From assembly GCF_002811945.1 (NCBI RefSeq), contig NZ_NPDX01000001.1:1558501-1622500 (forward strand): DNA of 64,000 bases. Reading direction: 5' to 3'. Made by a program: the position numbers and the translations under genes. Shown piece by piece: positions 27,865 to 37,363 of the stretch. The notes below the pieces were generated by a model. It ran no database searches. It had not been told where the DNA came from and saw only the letters and a program-made list of their open reading frames with translations. This stretch comes from Leptospira harrisiae. GTDB taxonomy: Bacteria > Spirochaetota > Leptospiria > Leptospirales > Leptospiraceae. The first letter of the stretch is position 1. The number at the start of each line of letters is the position of its first letter.

Positions 27865-28333
27865 TTTAGAAACAGTCGTTGAAGAAAACAAGGTTACGTA
27901 TAAAAAATATTTCGATGTTTCAGTGGATCTTCTTTTTGAAGTTTGGTCGAAGCCTGAACATTTAATGGAATGGTGGGGTCCTGATGGATTTACATTAACA
28001 ATCAAAAGTTTGGATTTTTCTAATGGTGGGATTTGGGAATTTATTATGCATGGGCCAGATGGACATGATTATCAAAACAAAATTCAATTTATCAACATTC
28101 ATAAACCTAAATCCATTTTGTATAAACATATTGGAGATGGCGAAGGAGATGAAGATGTCAATTTCCAATCCAGAATTATTTTTGAAGCAGCTGGTGAAGG
28201 AACAAATCTCATTATGGAACAGATTTTTTCCAGCAAACAAGAGTTAGAAAGAGTCAATGAGAAATATGGAGCCATTGAAGGTGGAAAACAACATATAGGA
28301 AATCTAGCGAAATATTTGGAGAAAATAAAGTAG
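27851..28333 (+). CDS. SRPBCC/AHSA1-domain protein (cytoplasmic)
   Basis: 160 residues, overlapping arsR by 14 bp. A single AHSA1-type START-like domain: [34 protein letters not shown], then [20 protein letters not shown] and the C-terminal helix [16 protein letters not shown]. Such proteins have a hydrophobic cavity; many are encoded next to ArsR regulators, and their function is generally unknown. No signal peptide. It is 11 bp upstream of the lipoprotein gene of the same fold. Confidence 0.9.
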   Translation: MIKNNLETVVEENKVTYKKYFDVSVDLLFEVWSKPEHLMEWWGPDGFTLTIKSLDFSNGGIWEFIMHGPDGHDYQNKIQFINIHKPKSILYKHIGDGEGDEDVNFQSRIIFEAAGEGTNLIMEQIFSSKQELERVNEKYGAIEGGKQHIGNLAKYLEKIK

Positions 28334-28344
28334 GGGACATTTCC

Positions 28345-28950
28345 ATGAAAACCAATCTTTCAATTAAGTTGATTCTTAATCTCTGCACATTAATTTTAAG
28401 TGGATGCCACTCCCTAAAGGTCACCGATGATTCGATTTCTAAAGATTCGGTAGATCCTAACGTTTTTGTTATCAATCGAACCTTTAAAGCAAAGCCGAAA
28501 TTGGTTTTTGAAGCTTGGGTAAATCCCAATCGATTTATGAGATGGTTGGGGCCTAAAGGTGCTTCCATGAATTTTATTAAGGCAGACGTAAAAGAAGGAG
28601 GAACTTCTTTATGGTCGATGACTACTGCCGATGGGAAAACAAAGTTTGGCACTCTACATTACAAAATCATCAATTCCAGTGATCTAATTGTATACATTCA
28701 AAATTTTTCGGACAAATCAGGAAATTTAATCAAAGCACCCTTTTCGCAGTCCTATCCTGATAAACTATTAACTACCGTTAGGTTTTATCCTGATGGATCC
28801 AATAGAACGAAAGTTGTGGTTCGTTGGGAAGTTTTTGGAATTGCTTCCGATGCAGAAAGGCAAACGTTTCAAAGTTTGAAACAAGTAATGCAGATTGGTT
28901 GGTCCGATTCCTTTGACAAACTAGATTCTATTTTATTAGAAGGGAAATAA
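28345..28950 (+). CDS. SRPBCC/AHSA1-domain protein with lipoprotein signal
   Basis: 201 residues. The N-terminus NLSIKLILNLCTLILSGC is a lipoprotein signal with a lipobox LSGC. After a short linker the AHSA1 fold begins (NVFVINRTFKAKPKLVFEAWVNPNRFMRWLGPKGAS) and continues to a C-terminal helix IGWSDSFDKLDSILL. It is a paralogue-like relative of the upstream gene, but exported and lipid-anchored. AHSA1 proteins are normally cytoplasmic, so this is unusual. It is probably in the ArsR operon. Its molecular role is unknown. Confidence 0.87.
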   Translation: MKTNLSIKLILNLCTLILSGCHSLKVTDDSISKDSVDPNVFVINRTFKAKPKLVFEAWVNPNRFMRWLGPKGASMNFIKADVKEGGTSLWSMTTADGKTKFGTLHYKIINSSDLIVYIQNFSDKSGNLIKAPFSQSYPDKLLTTVRFYPDGSNRTKVVVRWEVFGIASDAERQTFQSLKQVMQIGWSDSFDKLDSILLEGK

Positions 28951-29000
28951 ATAGGTTTGCTTGAGCCTGTTCCAACACTGATTTGTCTTCAAGCGAGTGA

Positions 29001-29269
29001 GTATCCACAGCCAACGGAAAACTAATCGTTGTTTGATGAAGGTCACCATCGTGTTTTGATTTGGAATACAATCCCCACGACTAACGGTCAACCAGCAGAT
29101 TTAGTTTTGGGTCAAAGTGATTTTACAAACAATGCATCAAATGACGATGGGCAGACCGGTGTTGTTGGAATTACCTCAACTGCCAGAACGTTCTATAATC
29201 CATATGGCGTCTTTACGATCGGTAGGTGATTTTGATAATCACCGCATACTCATTTTTAAGGGAAAATAA
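29001..29269 (+). pseudogene. Remnant of an NHL-repeat protein gene
   Basis: Pieces of NHL (beta-propeller) repeats in three frames. The stretch NGKLIVV is encoded at 29013-29033, then an apparent one-base insertion (GTTG-T-TTGAT) shifts to DEGHHRVLIWNTIPTTNGQPADL (29032 on), ending GVFTIG. A second shift leads into DFDNHRILIF from 29228 to a stop at 29269. Leptospira carries many intact proteins with the VLIWN...GQPADLVLGQ pattern. The fragment is a relic, not a functional gene. Confidence 0.8.
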
Positions 29270-29506
29270 ATACAGGCTTCAAAATCCTTTCATTCGAATA
29301 CTTTCACTTTTGAAGCCTTACTTTGATTTCAAATACTATCTATTATGAAGCAATATACAGCTTCCCATAATTAGTATTATGTCGCATAATAGGCGACACC
29401 CGAATGAGTTTACTCGTACATCCTTTACAGTTGTGTCTCAATACATACTTTATATAGAGATGCATTAAAATCCTGGTTCAGACGGTAATGAGGAAGGCAT
29501 TGGATT
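29270..29506. other. Non-coding gap downstream of the NHL relic
   Basis: 237 bp without a plausible gene. It contains an 11-bp inverted repeat (29274-29318) and a TATTATG-TCG-CATAATA palindrome at 29375-29391. Confidence 0.55.
29274..29318. repeat. 11-bp inverted repeat
   Basis: AGGCTTCAAAA (29274-29284) and TTTTGAAGCCT (29308-29318) are exact inverse complements with a 23-nt spacer. It could be the old terminator of the decayed NHL gene or a small mobile-element end. No flanking duplication was seen. Confidence 0.5.
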
Positions 29507-30094
29507 TCACCTTTGAAACATATTTTGACTATAAAATAAGGTTGGAAATTCTTTCATTGAGACAATTTTTTTTAAACCTTCTTCGATGGCGGATTGAATG
29601 CTTGTAGCAATTTTTTCTTTTGATTCTGTATCTTCTGCACTGAAAGGAATTGTCCTGGAGGTGATTTGTCCAGAGTGCCCCAAAATTCTTTGTTGTTCTC
29701 CCAACGGGTTTATTACCAAAAATTCCACAATTGAAGCAAAGGTTGCATGATGAAATTTTGTGGTTCCTTCTTCAAATTCTAATGACCGATCCACCTGTAC
29801 CTTACTTAGTACAATCACCCCTGGTTCCAGAGGTTCGTCTGACTTTATGGGAGACAAAGAACTCACGGTAAAATAACGAGGGCTAGTGTTTGAGAGTGAT
29901 TGGAGTGCAAACTGTCCAATTGAAATTTCATGCGATGGACCTACTTTTAATACTTTCGTTTCCAGTTCCTGTGCGTATTGGAGTCTTAGCGCTTTTTCAG
30001 ATCTTTCTGATTGCGAAAAATCTGTACGTGAAGTTGCTACACAATGTACCAACAAACAGACTAAAGCTGAAGCCAGTCGGAATCGGTATTTCAT
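29507..30094 (-). CDS. Predicted lipoprotein, unknown function
   Basis: 195 residues from ATG 30094, supported by AGGT about 8 bp upstream. The frame also extends to 30127, but the signal sequence MKYRFRLASALVCLLVHC begins at 30094. Lipobox LLVHC with Cys at 18. The mature part contains strand-like segments (VIVLSKVQVDRSLEFEEG, FHHATFASIVEFLVINPLG) and a helix-rich C-terminus. I do not recognise the family. It is flanked by the NHL relic and a DoxX-like gene on the other strand. Confidence 0.75.
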   Translation of the reverse strand: MKYRFRLASALVCLLVHCVATSRTDFSQSERSEKALRLQYAQELETKVLKVGPSHEISIGQFALQSLSNTSPRYFTVSSLSPIKSDEPLEPGVIVLSKVQVDRSLEFEEGTTKFHHATFASIVEFLVINPLGEQQRILGHSGQITSRTIPFSAEDTESKEKIATSIQSAIEEGLKKIVSMKEFPTLFYSQNMFQR

Positions 30095-30306
30095 AAGTTT
30101 TACCTGAAAATTAATGCCACCAAACAACGAGTTTATTGCAGATCGAGTGGTAAAAGTCCCAAAACTTTCGTAAAATTTCTAATTTTATGATTTAGAATGC
30201 TTTAAAAACATAATGACTTTCTTTTTGTTTCCTAAAGAATTCGGAAAACTGGGCTGGATTTTGAAAAGTCCTAGTTTGGAAATAATAACATTTAAAGGAA
30301 AATGGT

Positions 30307-30690
30307 ATGAAAATTGCTTATATAATTGTTAGGGTTTTGCTTGGTGCATTATTCCTTTTTTCTTCCGTCGTAATTCTTTTTAATTTGGTTCAGCAACCAG
30401 AAACTACGGGAGATTTAAAGGTGTTTAATGACGGGATCAAAGCATCTGGTTATTTAATGACTCTCATTAAAGTGACAGAGTTAGTCTGTGCGATTGCCTT
30501 TTTGTCTGGCAGGTTTGTTCCATTGGCATCCATTGTCATTGCGCCCATTGTTGTGAACATTTTGCTTGTTCACTTGATGATTGCTCCAGATGGAATTCCA
30601 GTTGGGATTTTTGTTGTCGTTGCCAATGCTTTTATCGCTTACGTAAATCGAAATGCATACAAACCATTGTTTGTTGCTGTATACAAGTAA
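30307..30690 (+). CDS. DoxX-like membrane protein
   Basis: 127 residues with a good AAAGGA ribosome binding site at about 30293. Four hydrophobic helices: ARVLLGALFLFSSVVILF-type first helix with Arg, TELVCAIAFLSGRF, LASIVIAPIVVNILLVHLM and VGIFVVVANAFIAYV. The pattern RxLLGxxFLxSG and the third-helix N-x-x-LVH match DoxX/DoxD-like small membrane proteins, some of which act in oxidative stress or sulphur metabolism. The function here is not known. Confidence 0.82.
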   Translation: MKIAYIIVRVLLGALFLFSSVVILFNLVQQPETTGDLKVFNDGIKASGYLMTLIKVTELVCAIAFLSGRFVPLASIVIAPIVVNILLVHLMIAPDGIPVGIFVVVANAFIAYVNRNAYKPLFVAVYK

Positions 30691-30712
30691 ATTTATATTT
30701 CTATGACTTTTT

Positions 30713-30750
30713 CCCAGATAAACAGGATAATGAACATTCTGTTGTCTGGG
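30713..30750 (+). terminator. Possible terminator after the DoxX-like gene
   Basis: CCCAGA (30713-30718) and TCTGGG (30745-30750) pair, with an inner ACAG/CTGT pair at the neck, followed by TTTCC. The U tract is short. Confidence 0.45.
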
Positions 30751-30790
30751 TTTCCTAAAATCCTGGTTATTATTTTTTGTTTTTACAAAG

Positions 30791-32959
30791 TTACTCTATC
30801 GATTCAAAAAACTGAACTTCACCAGATGAAGTATCGTAAAATCCTGAGACTATTTTAATTTCTTTTGAGTTCACTTTTCCCATTAAAAATGGACTTTTAA
30901 TTAAGATCTCTTGAATGGAATTTTTTACATTTGCTTTTACTACATGATTGAAAATATGTTCATTTTCCTTTTGAATGGGATGGATTATTTTTTCTGATTC
31001 ATCGATTGCTTTTTGAATTTTGTTCGTTATGCTCGCTATATTTCCTTCTCGAAGTGCATATAAAGCACTAGAAACTGCTCCGCAATTAGAATGACCGAGA
31101 ACAACGATTAATTTAGTCCCGATTTTATCGCAGGATAACTCAAGACTTCCCAAAATTTCTTCGTTAACAATATTTCCTGCAATACGAATTGAAATGATAT
31201 CACCTAGACCAGCATCAAAAATGATTTCGGGACTTGTTCTGGAATCAATGCAGGATAGAACCACCGCTATCGGATTTTGTCCAAAGGCGGTAGCATTTAC
31301 CTGGTGTTTAAAATATTTTTCAGACCATTTCCCTTTGACAAACCTTTCGTTGCCTCTTTTTAGAAAATCTAAAATTTCATCAGGAGTTAGTTTTTGTTGT
31401 GCTTCTTTGTCCAGAATGTTTACAAACTGAACCTGATCACTGAGCTCGTAAGAATCCTTTAAGCCAATCAAATTGAGTTGTATCTTTTTTTCTATAGAAA
31501 CAACAGTTTTAAATTCTTCCAAAACTTCCAATATATCATGGTCAATGAAATTACAATTTGAAGCATCTACAATTAATTTAGAATTTTCAGGTAATGCCCA
31601 AAGTGTATCTTTAATTGATGCCTTGTTCAAAAATGAAACTTGATTTGGAAGTTCTATTCTGATGGTTTCTCCAATATTCAGGGTTTCCGTTTCTACCGAA
31701 AATGGATTTTTGTAGTTATTTTTGAGGATAAAGATAAAACTGATAGAGAGTCCTATTAATACACCTGTTAGTAGGTCAGTGAAAATGATTGCAAATATTG
31801 TGGCAATAAATGGGAGGAATTGATAAATTCCTTTTTTGTAAATGGTTTTGTACAAACTTAAATTTGTCAGTTTAAAGCCAGTTACAATTAATATGACTGC
31901 CAATGAAGATAATGGAATTAAGTTTAGGAAAGATCCAAAAAAAACAACACTAATAGACAAAAGAATTCCGTGAAAAATCGTTGAGAGTTTTGACTCCGCT
32001 CCCGCATAAATATTGACAGAACTTCTAACAATCACCGAAGTAATTGGTAATCCACCAATCAAACCTGAAAGAGAATTCCCGATTCCTTGGGCAACCAGTT
32101 CTCTGTTTGGTGAGGCTAACCGTTTGTGCGGATCAATTCTTTCAACAGCATCTAAATTCAGTAAGGTTTCTAGAGTTGCAAAGGCAGAAATCGTAAATGC
32201 AAAATACCAAACCTTGGTATCAGTAATGGCGGAGAAATTAGGGAAGAAAAATACGGATTCCCAATTTTTAATGTTAGGAATAGATACTAAGTGTTTTTCT
32301 GAGAGATAAAATCCTGGAAAATAAATTTGAAATATTCCGTTCAGAAGAATTCCTGAAAGTATAACAAGGACAGGTGAAGGTAAAAATTGTAGAGGTTTCC
32401 ATTTTATTTTTTCATAAGTAAAGATAAGAGCTAAAGAAGAAACTGCAATTGCAACTGCTCCCCATGAAAAAAAATTAATAACATTAAAAAGTTCCGAGAA
32501 AGTGTTTTCTCCATCTTTCTGGAAAAAAATAAAGTCTTCTTCTGGATCTACGTCAAATCCAACAGCATGAGGAATTTGTTTGAGAATGAGGATGATCCCA
32601 ATAGAAGCTAGTAGACCTTGGATTACATTCGATGGAATATAATTTGCGATAAACCCACCCCGTAAAAAACCAATCGCGATTTGGATAAACCCGGCCAAAA
32701 ATACAGAAAGAAGGAAAGTTTGATAATCTCCAAGACCTGCGATTGCAGCTAACACTAAAGTTACTAGTCCGGCAGCAGGACCACTGACACTTGTACTGGA
32801 ATGACTTAAGATTCCTACAATCACTCCACCAATGACCCCTGATATGACTCCTGAAAGTATAGGTGCTCCACTTGCCAATGCCACTCCCAAACAAAGAGGA
32901 AGCGCAACTAAGAATACAACTAAACCTGAAGGGAGATCATTTTTGATTTTAGAAAACAT
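30791..32959 (-). CDS. SulP anion transporter fused to STAS and beta-carbonic anhydrase
   Basis: 722 residues. Residues 1-400: SulP transporter with about 12 helices (LPSGLVVFLVALPLCLGVALASG, GVISGVIGGVIVGILSHSSTSVSGPAAG, LVAQGIGNSLSGLIGGLPIT). About 420-510: STAS domain (VIDASNCNFIDHD-type core). About 522-722: beta-carbonic anhydrase with zinc-site motifs CIDSRTSP (Cys about 569) and GHSNCGAV. The combination fits bicarbonate uptake coupled to hydration of CO2. Fusions of this kind occur in scattered bacteria. It stands alone on the minus strand. Confidence 0.95.
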   Translation of the reverse strand: MFSKIKNDLPSGLVVFLVALPLCLGVALASGAPILSGVISGVIGGVIVGILSHSSTSVSGPAAGLVTLVLAAIAGLGDYQTFLLSVFLAGFIQIAIGFLRGGFIANYIPSNVIQGLLASIGIILILKQIPHAVGFDVDPEEDFIFFQKDGENTFSELFNVINFFSWGAVAIAVSSLALIFTYEKIKWKPLQFLPSPVLVILSGILLNGIFQIYFPGFYLSEKHLVSIPNIKNWESVFFFPNFSAITDTKVWYFAFTISAFATLETLLNLDAVERIDPHKRLASPNRELVAQGIGNSLSGLIGGLPITSVIVRSSVNIYAGAESKLSTIFHGILLSISVVFFGSFLNLIPLSSLAVILIVTGFKLTNLSLYKTIYKKGIYQFLPFIATIFAIIFTDLLTGVLIGLSISFIFILKNNYKNPFSVETETLNIGETIRIELPNQVSFLNKASIKDTLWALPENSKLIVDASNCNFIDHDILEVLEEFKTVVSIEKKIQLNLIGLKDSYELSDQVQFVNILDKEAQQKLTPDEILDFLKRGNERFVKGKWSEKYFKHQVNATAFGQNPIAVVLSCIDSRTSPEIIFDAGLGDIISIRIAGNIVNEEILGSLELSCDKIGTKLIVVLGHSNCGAVSSALYALREGNIASITNKIQKAIDESEKIIHPIQKENEHIFNHVVKANVKNSIQEILIKSPFLMGKVNSKEIKIVSGFYDTSSGEVQFFESIE

Positions 32960-33065
32960 AATGGTCTGGGAATATTAAAATTCCATGAATTAGGTGTCAA
33001 CACCATTGGATTCCTTTCTATTTTTAATTTCTGATGCCTTTATTTTGAAATTAAATGACTAAATT

Positions 33066-33572
33066 TTATAACCAAACAGCAACATCATCCAAGTCTTCTT
33101 CGCTTATGACATGACGTATCTGGTCATCCGTGGTAAATGATATAGATTGAATTTGAATTGTATACCATAGGTTTGTATAAACATGAGGCCCTACATGGCA
33201 TTTGAGAATTACATTAGGTTGGATTTTTTTTTCAATCGAACAAATTAATTCAGGGGTTTTCTTGTCGTCAGGAATTAAAATCTGTTTTTGTGCATCGAGG
33301 GCAAAAAATAAAATCTGAAACTTTGAAATGCTAATGTTCGTTAGGTTTTCTGTTTTGACAAACAGTTGTAATTCTTTCGAATTGATTTTATGCCGTGGAC
33401 GAATGGTCACAAGGATCGGTAATCCTACTTCTCGAAGATATTCTTTCCTGTTTTCTGGAAAATTTTGACCGGGTTTGGAACAAACTGTGGTGAGATTCAG
33501 AAGAATCAAAAGAATTAGAAACTTGGTCCAGGAATGGTAAATTAGGCTGTTCCTTTTTTGTTCTCTATGCAA
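33066..33572 (-). CDS. Predicted lipoprotein, unknown function
   Basis: 168 residues. A basic N-terminus, then TKFLILLILLNLTTVC with a permissive lipobox (TTVC) at about residue 31, a rather late position. The mature part begins SKPGQNFPENRKEY and has strands that look like an Ig-like fold (LQLFVKTENLTNISISKFQILFFALDAQKQIL; VILKCHVGPHVY). No ribosome binding site is evident, so the start is uncertain. I do not recognise the family. Confidence 0.7.
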   Translation of the reverse strand: MHREQKRNSLIYHSWTKFLILLILLNLTTVCSKPGQNFPENRKEYLREVGLPILVTIRPRHKINSKELQLFVKTENLTNISISKFQILFFALDAQKQILIPDDKKTPELICSIEKKIQPNVILKCHVGPHVYTNLWYTIQIQSISFTTDDQIRHVISEEDLDDVAVWL

Positions 33573-33772
33573 GATTTTGCAACTATCACCGGGTCGACGC
33601 CCAAACTCAACCCCTTTTCCACAGTTCGAATTCTACCTCTTTCTTATTGAGAAAGAAACTCAAATTCCCAAGTTTCCTTTGCTAAAGATTTATGAATTTA
33701 CGGGAAGTGGAATCAGTCTGAAACTGGACGTAATAGAAAAATTTACACCTATAATCTATCAGGAGCTCTTCA

Positions 33773-34462
33773 ATGACGTTGAGTCTAGACTTCTTTCGAT
33801 CCTCAATTGGAAAGAAGATCATAATGGCCATTACCGGATTTATCTGGTTTGGATTCGTGATCGTTCATATGGTCGGAAACCTTCAAGTTTTCCAAGGACC
33901 AGAAAAATTAAACACCTATGCAAAGTTTCTCAAAGATTTAGGACCCCTATTGTGGGTAGCAAGGATTGGGCTGATCGTGGCTTTTTTTGGTCACGTGTGT
34001 ACAGCGATCCTCTTAAAAATTGAAAATACAAAAGCAAGGCCTGTATCTTATGCAAAAGGTTCTACCATCCAAGCTTCGTTAGCTTCTCGTACGATGGCAT
34101 ATAGTGGACTACTCCTTCTTACGTTCCTTGTGTATCACCTTGCACATTTTACTTTAGGAATCACTAACCCAGAACATTACAGCTTTGAATACATACTTAA
34201 AAACGGTGATGTAGTTCATGATGTTTATGCGATGGTGATTCTTGGATTTCAAGATCCTATCATTTCAGGAACTTATATTGTTTTTATGGTTTTCCTAGCT
34301 CTACATTTTTCTCATGCTTTGGGATCTATGTTTCAGACTTTGGGATTCCTTGCACCAAAACACAACCCAACCATTCAGAAATTTTCCACAGGACTTGGCC
34401 TTATCGTCTTCCTTGGAAATTGTTCCATGCCGATCTCGATTTTACTCGGGTATGTCCGTTAA
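33773..34462 (+). CDS. sdhC: Succinate dehydrogenase/fumarate reductase cytochrome b subunit
   Basis: 229 residues with AGGAG 8 bp before ATG. Five membrane helices of the di-haem cytochrome b558 type (as in Bacillus SdhC): SSIGKKIIMAITGFIWFGFVIVHMVGNL with haem His, GHVCTAILL, LLLLTFLVYHLAHF, VFLALHFSHALGSMFQTLG, and LGLIVFLGNCSMPISILLGY. It replaces the separate SdhC and SdhD of enterobacteria. It is the first gene of the operon; the preceding 200 bp (33573-33772) show no gene. Confidence 0.95.
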   Translation: MTLSLDFFRSSIGKKIIMAITGFIWFGFVIVHMVGNLQVFQGPEKLNTYAKFLKDLGPLLWVARIGLIVAFFGHVCTAILLKIENTKARPVSYAKGSTIQASLASRTMAYSGLLLLTFLVYHLAHFTLGITNPEHYSFEYILKNGDVVHDVYAMVILGFQDPIISGTYIVFMVFLALHFSHALGSMFQTLGFLAPKHNPTIQKFSTGLGLIVFLGNCSMPISILLGYVR

Positions 34463-34480
34463 GGGTTTTTAGGAGAAGTT

Positions 34481-36406
34481 ATGAAATTAGATGCAAAAAT
34501 TCCATCGGGCCCATTGGAACAAAAATGGGACAAACACAAACAAGATATCAAACTTGTAAACCCAGCTAACAAACGTAAATACAAAGTCATCATTGTGGGA
34601 ACGGGACTTGCGGGAGCTTCTGCTGCTGCAACACTTTCGGAACTTGGATACCAAGTTTCTGTTTTTTGTTTCCAAGACAGTCCAAGACGAGCCCACTCCA
34701 TTGCTGCTCAAGGTGGGATCAATGCGGCAAAGAACTACCAAAACGACGGTGACTCCGTTTACAGATTGTTTTACGACACAGTCAAAGGTGGTGATTTCCG
34801 TGCTCGCGAAGCAAACGTATACCGTTTGGCTCATGAATCCACAAACATCATTGACCAGTGCGTGGCACAAGGGGTTCCTTTTGCTCGAGAGTATGGTGGA
34901 ACGCTTTCCAACCGTTCATTCGGTGGAGCGCAAGTATCTAGAACTTTTTATGCTAAAGGTCAAACCGGCCAACAGTTGTTACTTGGTGCCTACTCAGCTC
35001 TAGAAAAACAAATCTCTCGTGGTGCTGTCAAAATGCATCCTAGAACAGAGATGTTGGAACTAGTTTTAGTGGATGGTCATGCCAAAGGAATCGTAGTTCG
35101 TGATCTAGTGACTGGAGAGATTTCTTCACATTCTGGTGATGCGGTCATTTTAGCATCTGGCGGGTACGGAAACGTATTTTACCTTTCTACCAACGCAAAA
35201 GGTTCGAACGTAACTGCCACTTACCGTGCTTACAAAAAAGGGGCAGGATTTGCAAACCCTTGTTATACGCAAATTCACCCTACTTGTATCCCACAAGCAG
35301 GTGATTACCAATCTAAACTTACTCTTATGTCTGAATCACTCCGTAACGATGGACGGGTTTGGGTACCTAAGAAAAAAGATGACCTTCGTGCACCTCATGA
35401 AATTCCAGAAGAGGAAAGAGATTATTACCTCGAAAGAAAATACCCATCTTACGGAAACTTAGCTCCTCGTGACATTTCCTCACGTTCTGCAAAAGAAGCT
35501 TGTGACAATGGTCTCGGCGTGGGTCCAAAAGTTGGTGACAAACGACTTGGTGTTTACTTAGATTTTTCTGATTCCATCAAACGTTTGGGTGAACCAGTAG
35601 TAGCTGACCGCTACGACAACCTCTTCCAAATGTATGAACGCATTACGGGAGAAAACCCATACAAAGTGCCAATGCGTATTTACCCTGCGGTTCACTACAC
35701 TATGGGCGGGCTTTGGGTGGATTACAATTTAATGTCTAACATTCCTGGTCTTCACGTTCTCGGAGAAGCAAACTTCTCTGACCACGGTGCGAACCGACTC
35801 GGAGCATCTGCTCTCATGCAAGGTTTGGCGGATGGATACTTTGTGATTCCTTATACTATTGGTGATTATTTTGCCCGTGAAGGTCATAAAAATATTTCTA
35901 CTGATAGACCAGAATTCAAAGAAGCAGAAGCACGTGTTCGCGAGATGACAAACAAATTGTTAGCCATCAACGGTAAAAAAACTCCAGACGATTTCCATAG
36001 AGCTCTTGGTAAAATCATGTGGGATCAGTGTGGTATGGCTCGTAACGAAAAAGGCCTAAAGGATGCACTCCAAAGAATTCCGGAACTTCGTGAAGAATTC
36101 TGGAAAAACGTAAAAGTTGCAGGTTCTGGTTCTGAACTCAACCAAGAGTTAGAAAAAGCCGGTCGCGTAGCCGACTACTTAGAGTTTGGTGAACTACTCT
36201 GTTTAGATGCTCTCAAACGAGAAGAATCTTGCGGTGGTCACTTCCGTGAGGAACACCAAACAGAAGATGGCGAGGCAAAACGTAATGACGATAAATTCTG
36301 TCACGTAACTGCTTGGGAATATAAAGGTGAAGGAAAAGCTCCAGAAGAACACCGTGAAAAACTCGAGTATGAAAACATCCACCTAGCCGTAAGGAGCTAC
36401 AAATAA
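34481..36406 (+). CDS. sdhA: Succinate dehydrogenase/fumarate reductase flavoprotein
   Basis: 641 residues with AGGAG at 34469-34473. FAD-binding [21 protein letters not shown], the [13 protein letters not shown] segment where FAD is bound covalently (HS in [11 protein letters not shown]), DVIDQ-type helices, the active-site region THIHP-like [13 protein letters not shown], and [12 protein letters not shown]. The order C-A-B with a di-haem cytochrome matches the B-type enzymes of Bacillus and epsilon-proteobacteria. The enzyme links the citric acid cycle to the quinone pool and may work in either direction. Confidence 0.97.
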   Translation: MKLDAKIPSGPLEQKWDKHKQDIKLVNPANKRKYKVIIVGTGLAGASAAATLSELGYQVSVFCFQDSPRRAHSIAAQGGINAAKNYQNDGDSVYRLFYDTVKGGDFRAREANVYRLAHESTNIIDQCVAQGVPFAREYGGTLSNRSFGGAQVSRTFYAKGQTGQQLLLGAYSALEKQISRGAVKMHPRTEMLELVLVDGHAKGIVVRDLVTGEISSHSGDAVILASGGYGNVFYLSTNAKGSNVTATYRAYKKGAGFANPCYTQIHPTCIPQAGDYQSKLTLMSESLRNDGRVWVPKKKDDLRAPHEIPEEERDYYLERKYPSYGNLAPRDISSRSAKEACDNGLGVGPKVGDKRLGVYLDFSDSIKRLGEPVVADRYDNLFQMYERITGENPYKVPMRIYPAVHYTMGGLWVDYNLMSNIPGLHVLGEANFSDHGANRLGASALMQGLADGYFVIPYTIGDYFAREGHKNISTDRPEFKEAEARVREMTNKLLAINGKKTPDDFHRALGKIMWDQCGMARNEKGLKDALQRIPELREEFWKNVKVAGSGSELNQELEKAGRVADYLEFGELLCLDALKREESCGGHFREEHQTEDGEAKRNDDKFCHVTAWEYKGEGKAPEEHREKLEYENIHLAVRSYK

Positions 36407-37146
36407 TGGATACTATGAAGTTACACCTTAAAGTTTGGCGACAAAAAGATAAAAACGATAAAGGTCGTATGGTGAGTTATGAAGCAAACAACATCAGCGA
36501 ACATATGTCTTTTCTTGAGATGTTGGATGTTGTAAACGATGGCCTAATCAAAAAAGGCGACGATCCTATCGCTTTTGACCATGACTGCCGTGAAGGGATT
36601 TGTGGGGCATGTTCTATGGTGATCAACGGGGTTCCGCATGGTCCAGAAAAAGGAACCACCACTTGCCAGTTGCATATGCGTAAGTTTAAAGATGGCGACA
36701 CAGTTTACATTGAACCATGGAGAGCCAAAGCTTTTCCTGTGGCAAAAGATTTAATTGTGGATCGTTCCGCTTTTGATCGAATCATCCAAGCTGGTGGGTA
36801 TGTTTCTATCAATACAGGTGGAGCTCCCGATGGAAATGCCCTACCCATTCCAAAGGTAGATGCTGACCTGGCGATGGATGCTGCAACTTGTATTGGATGC
36901 GGCGCTTGTGTGGCTGCATGTAAAAATGCCTCAGCGATGCTTTTTGTCTCTGCAAAAGTATCTCACTTAGCACTTCTACCTCAAGGTGCAGTCGAAAAGA
37001 AAGAACGTGTTCGCAAAATGGTAAGTGCAATGGACAAAGAAGGATTTGGAAATTGTACAAACCAATACGAATGTGAAGCAGCATGCCCGAAAGAAATTTC
37101 GGTAAACTTCATCACTAGACTTAACAGAGAGTATATTTCCTCTTAA
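36406..37146 (+). CDS. sdhB: Succinate dehydrogenase/fumarate reductase iron-sulfur subunit
   Basis: 246 residues; TAATG overlap with sdhA (a second ATG at 36415 is possible). The [2Fe-2S] ligands are in [15 protein letters not shown] plus a later CQLH; the [4Fe-4S] and [3Fe-4S] ligands are in [12 protein letters not shown] and [13 protein letters not shown]. All expected cysteines appear present. It transfers electrons from the flavoprotein to the membrane cytochrome. A strong terminator follows. Confidence 0.97.
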   Translation: MDTMKLHLKVWRQKDKNDKGRMVSYEANNISEHMSFLEMLDVVNDGLIKKGDDPIAFDHDCREGICGACSMVINGVPHGPEKGTTTCQLHMRKFKDGDTVYIEPWRAKAFPVAKDLIVDRSAFDRIIQAGGYVSINTGGAPDGNALPIPKVDADLAMDAATCIGCGACVAACKNASAMLFVSAKVSHLALLPQGAVEKKERVRKMVSAMDKEGFGNCTNQYECEAACPKEISVNFITRLNREYISS

Positions 37147-37223
37147 GGCCAATCGGTTTTAGAGAGATTTATCTCTGTTATAAGACTTGCCACAAAGTGT
37201 TTAATTTTGTGGGCTTCTTAGCG

Positions 37224-37254
37224 AAAACCCGATTGGAAACAGTCGGGTTTTTTT
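37224..37254 (+). terminator. Strong intrinsic terminator of the sdh operon
   Basis: AAACCCGA (37225-37232), 10-nt loop, TCGGGTTT (37243-37250), then TTTT. Eight-bp perfect GC-rich stem with a long U tract. Confidence 0.92.
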
Positions 37255-37363
37255 ATAGGGCTTTGTTTTTTTACTCTGGAAAACTTGTTTCGATTCTATT
37301 TTTTTTAGAATCAGATAGATACCGAAATTTTGCTTATTTGAGAATCCTTAAATGATGATTTGA

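Noticed and set aside
33577..34023. 148-codon open frame overlapping sdhC
   Set aside because: No recognisable product; sdhC in another frame has the ribosome binding site, helices and haem residues.
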